Virus record (IMG/VR): IMGVR_UViG_3300025133_000394
Span: 1-32,569 of that record
Source: a virus
Length of the DNA stretch: 32,569 bases
Strand: one strand, 5' to 3'
Shown: positions 28,955 through 32,569 of the stretch, one piece after another
How the letters are laid out: each line of letters starts with the position of its first letter
How positions within the stretch are numbered: the first letter of the stretch is position 1
Made by a program: the position numbers and the translations under genes
The notes under the pieces: generated by a model
Database searches by the model: none
The model's input: the letters and a program-made list of their open reading frames with translations, nothing else
Told to the model about the DNA's origin: nothing

Positions 28955-29353
28955 ATGGCAATTACAGGAAAAGATGGTACAGTTACGTGGGCTTCGGGGG
29001 ATGGGTTTGTAAGTGGGGCAATAGACATAAACGCTTGGTCTCTCAATATAACTCAAGAGGTAATAAACTCCTCTGCTTTTGGTGATTCATATACAATGTC
29101 ACCCACCTTCATGGGTGGACAGGTTGGGGCAACGGGAAGTATCTCTGGTCTAGCGACAGATGGAGGGGTGGCTTTTGATCCTGCCTCTATCACAGGAACT
29201 CTTGCGCAGATGGTTCTCTTGACAAACGCTACAGATAAATATACTTTCGACGCGGTACTCAGTGGATGTACCACCAGTGTAAATCGCAATGGCGAAGCAA
29301 CTGTGTCCATAAACTTCACAGCAAGCGGTCAAATCACAGCAGCATCGGGATAA
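28955..29353 (+). CDS. Major tail tube protein
   Basis: 132 residues. MAITGKDGTVTWASGDGFVS, then WSLNITQEVINSSAFGDSY, GQVGATGSISGLATDGGV and a final ATVSINFTASGQITAASG. This is the beta-sandwich pattern of short siphovirus tail tube proteins (AFG-type turn, GS.SG turn, C-terminal F.ASG strand). It has its own AAGGTAGGA ribosome site after an 18-nt gap, consistent with high expression. It forms stacked hexameric rings around the tape measure. Confidence 0.82.
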   Translation: MAITGKDGTVTWASGDGFVSGAIDINAWSLNITQEVINSSAFGDSYTMSPTFMGGQVGATGSISGLATDGGVAFDPASITGTLAQMVLLTNATDKYTFDAVLSGCTTSVNRNGEATVSINFTASGQITAASG

Positions 29354-29356
29354 TAA

Positions 29357-29767
29357 ATGAGCAAAAAAAATAAAGCCAAAACGGTGACAATACCACTAAA
29401 GGGCGGGTCTCAAAAAGTTCCAAGGCTGACACCTCGTCACATGATTACACTCGGTGACAAGATCTACGATGAACAAAGATCCCAACTCCTCAAAGACCTT
29501 GAGGATGCGGGGTGTTGTTCTTCGGAGCGTCGTGACTCACTATCGACCATGAAACGTGGAGTTGTTGGATCATTACTGGATTATGTCTGGACGATGCGCG
29601 GAGCATTAGAGGTTATCTCAGTTGCAATTGATAAAGACACTGATGATGTCTCTGAGGAGATCGAGGCTACGTTTGACGAGATTATTGGTTTGGCTGTAGA
29701 TCTTCTAGGATATAAGGTGGAAACAACAGAGGGTGCTGAAGACAGCAACGACGCTAAAAAAAAGTAG
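29357..29767 (+). CDS. Tail assembly chaperone G
   Basis: 136 residues in frame 0, just upstream of tape measure, the classic place for the gpG-like chaperone. VPRLTPRHMITLGDKIYDEQ opens it, and the middle is helical (ALEVISVAI, EEIEATFDEIIGLAVDLL). The last codons are AAA AAA AAG TAG, containing the slippery heptamer A AAA AAG (29758-29764) in the correct phase. Most ribosomes should stop at the TAG (29765-29767). Confidence 0.8.
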   Translation: MSKKNKAKTVTIPLKGGSQKVPRLTPRHMITLGDKIYDEQRSQLLKDLEDAGCCSSERRDSLSTMKRGVVGSLLDYVWTMRGALEVISVAIDKDTDDVSEEIEATFDEIIGLAVDLLGYKVETTEGAEDSNDAKKK

Positions 29768-29991
29768 AGAATCAAACCCAAGAGGAGCCTAAGAACTGGA
29801 TGAGGCAAGTAGCGTTAATAAGCCATTTTTTCCCAAGCGTTGGTCATCCTCTGGATCTCCCAATTGATGAGTGGAATACATTGTCCTATGAACTCAAATA
29901 TATCATCCCGATCTCGACTGGTAATTTTACTCAAGAGCAATCTACAGAGATGTCGGCTGACAGCGCGGGGTGGAATGGTAGTTGGACATGA
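29357..29991 (+). CDS. Tail assembly chaperone GT by -1 frameshift
   Basis: A -1 shift on A AAA AAG (29758-29764) leads from DAKKK into VENQTQEEPKNWMRQVAL, then SHFFPSVGHPLDLPIDEW, to the TGA at 29989-29991. The product has about 211 residues. The -1 frame is open through the junction and carries the helical T-type domain expected of gpGT. Reading from an independent ATG at 29800 would give only 63 residues. In lambda-like phages a low ratio of GT to G is needed for tail length control. The shifted stop overlaps the tape measure ATG (ATGA). Confidence 0.82.
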
Positions 29992-32456
29992 GTGACGAAC
30001 GAGTAGGATCTGTATACGTAAATATATCTGCAAGGCTTGATGACTTTCGTAAGGGTCTCGATGAGGCTAAGACCAAACTTGACAGGTTTCAGAAACAGAC
30101 TCACCAAAACTTTCAACGTATGGCGGGGGGAAGTAAACAGTCTTCGATAAATTTATCGAAGATGGTTGTACAAGCAGGGAAACTCGCTGTGGGTTTGCGG
30201 TTCGTCAATAATGCTCTTGACGCTATTGCAAAAAATCAACTTGTGGTTGGAGATGGCTTTGATGCGTGGGAAGAAAAAGTCTTAAACACAGTTAGGATTA
30301 TCCCAATTCTGGGAGATATGTATGCGAATATGTACGAGAAGGCTAAGGCTATTAGTCCGTTCAATTCACAAAACATTTTACAGCAGAAACGAGACCAAGA
30401 GCGTTTTAGGAAAGAGGTATCTGAGGCTAGGTTGAGAGACCAAAACGAACTGATTGTAAAGGAAACCGAGGCACTTCAAAAAAATATAAAAACCAGTACA
30501 GTTAGGATGAAGTTTGAGACAGATGTGTCTCTGAGGGGGGAGGACGCATTAGATTCCAAGAGGGCGTTGGTAGGGCTAGACCGAGACAAAGAACTAAGCA
30601 AGATAGAGGAGTTGAAAAAGTCTTTGTACAAAGGGTTTAAGGCTACCTTGTTTTTAGATACAAGAGATGCTGATAAGGCTATCGCGGAAATTGAGCAAAC
30701 AATATCTGATGCCACTGACGCAGTAAACAAAAAACACGAAGAGCGTCTAAACCTTCTTGATCGAGAGAAGGATCTTCGGCTGCATAATATAGCCCTCAGC
30801 GAAAGGCTCAAGGGTGTTGAAATGGAACGGGGTGCATTGCAGCGAAGACAACAACTCAACTATGTAAGATCTCTGGAGTTCAAAGCCCAGACACAGGCGA
30901 GTGCGAGAGGTGAAGATGTCAGAACTCCTGACGTAATACACAAAGAGAAAAAAACACGTGTAGACGAAGATATAGCGAGTAGAAGATTGGAAGTTGAAAA
31001 AAGACTCATACAAGCCAATGCTGATCTGGAGTTAGAAGTTGATACAGAGACCAAGAAAAAACTGCAACAAAACGCTAAGGATTTTGGCGCAAAAACATTT
31101 ACCGAAACTGAAAAACAAGCGAATGAGAATAAGCGAAGACGTATTTTGGAGCGCGCGGAGGAAAGGAAGTTAAAATCGGATCAGAATGTCGCTGCCGAGA
31201 CCGCTAATAGAAAATTATCATTGAAGCGATCTTATCAAGGGGCAAAGCCCGAGACATACCAGAGACAAAGACAGGAGGCAGATAGGGCATCTATCATCGA
31301 CGAAGCAAATAAAAAGAAGTTAGAGTTGAATAAAGAGATCGCTGCCAAGGTCGATGCAGAACTAAGGGAAATTAAACCCGAAGAACTGACTCAACAGATT
31401 CAACAAATCATTTCGAGTGCTGACCCGCAAGCACCCGAAGAACTAACTCAACAGATCACACAAACACTTGATGAGGCAGGGATCCAAACACCTGAAGACA
31501 TGACCCAACAGATCACACAGGTTTTGTCTGAGGCAGGGATCCAAACACCTGAAGACATGATTCAAGAGATTCAACAGGTTATTGTTGAAGGAGAATATGC
31601 AACACCCGAAGAACTGACTCAACAGATTCAACAAGAAAGGGAAAGGGTCATTGTAGACAAGGGAGAAGAGGAGCAAAGGTTGGGTAGAGAAAAGATTGAC
31701 GCTGAACTCGCTGCACAACTAAAAGCGTTTGACGAAAAAAACACCCACATGACCCGAAGCGAACAGCAAGCGCAGGACTTGGAGCGAGTGGAAAACAGGG
31801 GCGAGTGGGAGAAGCAAGAGGGGAGAGATGAGGTTGATCGTCAGACTGAGGCAGAATTAAAAGCCCTAGATGAACAAATCGGAGGTCAAACCCCGATTCA
31901 AAGACAACGGCAAGAGGCAATGAGAAATCAGATCATCGAAGAGGGTGAACTTAAAGCAAAAACGGGTAATGTAACAATACGGAATCTGCATGAAGAATTA
32001 GATTTACTAGAAAGGGAGCGTGTAGCGAAACTAAGTATCATTGACTCTGATAGGAAAGATTATGAGAGAAAGCAAGGGCAAAGTCTTGATACAAGGCTCA
32101 AACACCAGAGTCTGTCTGGCGATGACAAAAAACTAGAGTTAGCATTCTCTCAACTCCAAGAAAGGTTCAAGTCGGAACTAGAGCGTATGGGCGGTCTTAG
32201 TATGACGGACGAAAACGCTGACAAACTAAAACTGTTTTACGAGCGCGAGGGTGAGAAACTTGCCAAGTCTGCTAAACCACAGGCAATGGCGGGTCACGTT
32301 CAATCTGGTCTAGGTTCTTTCCAAGTAGGTGTAGATCCCGTTGCAACAAAAACCTCTGACGACATTGCTACATTTCTCGAAAATTTCAAGACTTTCGTAG
32401 AAAATGCCACCACAGATGGAATAAAAATACAAAACGAAAGTTTTGAGGAGGGCTGA
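29988..32456 (+). CDS. Tape measure protein
   Basis: 822 residues from the ATG at 29988, in ATGA overlap with the GT stop; a TTG at 29982 is in frame but less likely. The N-terminus GSVYVNISARLDDFRKGLDE is a standard tape measure opening. Most of the rest is long coiled coil rich in K, E, Q and R. Residues about 464-550 carry a 19-residue tandem repeat (PEELTQQIQQ-type). No transmembrane hydrophobic block or peptidase domain is evident. As the molecular ruler its length sets tail length; 822 residues at about 1.5 angstrom each would suggest a tail near 120 nm (a rule of thumb, not measured). Confidence 0.88.
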   Translation: MSDERVGSVYVNISARLDDFRKGLDEAKTKLDRFQKQTHQNFQRMAGGSKQSSINLSKMVVQAGKLAVGLRFVNNALDAIAKNQLVVGDGFDAWEEKVLNTVRIIPILGDMYANMYEKAKAISPFNSQNILQQKRDQERFRKEVSEARLRDQNELIVKETEALQKNIKTSTVRMKFETDVSLRGEDALDSKRALVGLDRDKELSKIEELKKSLYKGFKATLFLDTRDADKAIAEIEQTISDATDAVNKKHEERLNLLDREKDLRLHNIALSERLKGVEMERGALQRRQQLNYVRSLEFKAQTQASARGEDVRTPDVIHKEKKTRVDEDIASRRLEVEKRLIQANADLELEVDTETKKKLQQNAKDFGAKTFTETEKQANENKRRRILERAEERKLKSDQNVAAETANRKLSLKRSYQGAKPETYQRQRQEADRASIIDEANKKKLELNKEIAAKVDAELREIKPEELTQQIQQIISSADPQAPEELTQQITQTLDEAGIQTPEDMTQQITQVLSEAGIQTPEDMIQEIQQVIVEGEYATPEELTQQIQQERERVIVDKGEEEQRLGREKIDAELAAQLKAFDEKNTHMTRSEQQAQDLERVENRGEWEKQEGRDEVDRQTEAELKALDEQIGGQTPIQRQRQEAMRNQIIEEGELKAKTGNVTIRNLHEELDLLERERVAKLSIIDSDRKDYERKQGQSLDTRLKHQSLSGDDKKLELAFSQLQERFKSELERMGGLSMTDENADKLKLFYEREGEKLAKSAKPQAMAGHVQSGLGSFQVGVDPVATKTSDDIATFLENFKTFVENATTDGIKIQNESFEEG
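31377..31637 (+). repeat. 57-bp tandem repeat in tape measure gene
   Basis: Four full units beginning at 31377, 31434, 31491 and 31548, plus a partial one from 31605. Each unit encodes 19 residues of the type PE(E/D)(L/M)TQQI(Q/T)Q followed by a variable half such as TLDEAGIQT. The second to fourth units are closest in DNA sequence, suggesting recent duplication. Confidence 0.9.
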
Positions 32457-32569
32457 TGGGTCTTATATTTCACGAACTTATTGATTCCGCAACAGCCTCA
32501 ACTAAAAGCGATGGCGTGGGTGGTCTGGCGTGGACAAGGAAGAGGAAGTTTCGTGTCCACAATGATGGC
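32456..32569 (+). CDS. Start of distal tail gene (truncated by window)
   Basis: ATG at 32456 in TGATG overlap with the tape measure stop; open to the window end (38 codons). It begins MGLIFHELIDSATASTKSDG and continues WTRKRKFRVHNDG. The position after the tape measure predicts a distal tail or baseplate hub protein; the visible part is too short to identify. Confidence 0.6.
   Translation, partial: MGLIFHELIDSATASTKSDGVGGLAWTRKRKFRVHNDG

Noticed and set aside
29800-29991. Independent 63-codon gene after chaperone G
   Set aside because: No good ribosome site, and the frame is continuous through the A AAA AAG slip site, so the -1 fusion explains it better.

Overview
The window is a contiguous piece of a tailed double-stranded DNA phage genome with siphovirus-type architecture. 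The host is a bacterium that uses Shine-Dalgarno initiation: AGGA or AAGGA sites precede most starts. I cannot name the host from sequence. All supported genes lie on the + strand, most overlap or abut (TAATG, ATGA and 11-nt overlaps), and no integrase, tRNA or insertion sequence was seen, so the lifestyle is undecided. The order fits a circularly permuted map: the window opens in the distal tail/fibre genes and closes just after the tape measure gene.

Layout. 1-3737: end of the late region, with a truncated gene, a cysteine-rich zinc-ribbon-like protein, two beta-rich surface/fibre proteins and a metallophosphoesterase. 3738-4448: a gene-free stretch with a consensus sigma70-like promoter followed by about 400 nt that can fold into nested long-range helices. 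4449-10846: early operon with small unknown proteins, a helix-turn-helix protein, a DUF932 protein and a recombination set (PD-(D/E)XK nuclease, annealing-type recombinase, SSB), ending in strong terminators. 10847-11319: second gene-free structured stretch. 11320-13119: replication-linked protein, DUF1064 nuclease and three small membrane proteins. 13123-32569: packaging and morphogenesis: small and large terminase, portal, two giant modular ADP-ribosyltransferase proteins, MuF protein, prohead protease, structured leader, major capsid protein, head-tail connectors, tail tube, frameshifted tail chaperones, tape measure, and the start of a distal tail gene.

The most striking content is the 16.7-23.1 kb cassette between portal and MuF. 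Two adjacent polyproteins carry seven modules (three ART-PolyVal-like domains, two exoenzyme-type ART-like domains, one possible acetyltransferase-like domain, one unknown domain). Each is preceded by a near-identical linker of about 35 residues, KAGYRxxQxR...ETGxW...GG...KKPK. The core of this tag also ends the portal protein. My inference is that the tag routes a set of effectors into the prohead and/or is a processing site, so that several host-modifying enzymes are injected with the DNA.

A second, nucleotide-level signal is the hexamer ATCGGT. I count 28 copies on the + strand between 5512 and 12956, in all three reading frames and in non-coding DNA, and only one copy elsewhere in the window.
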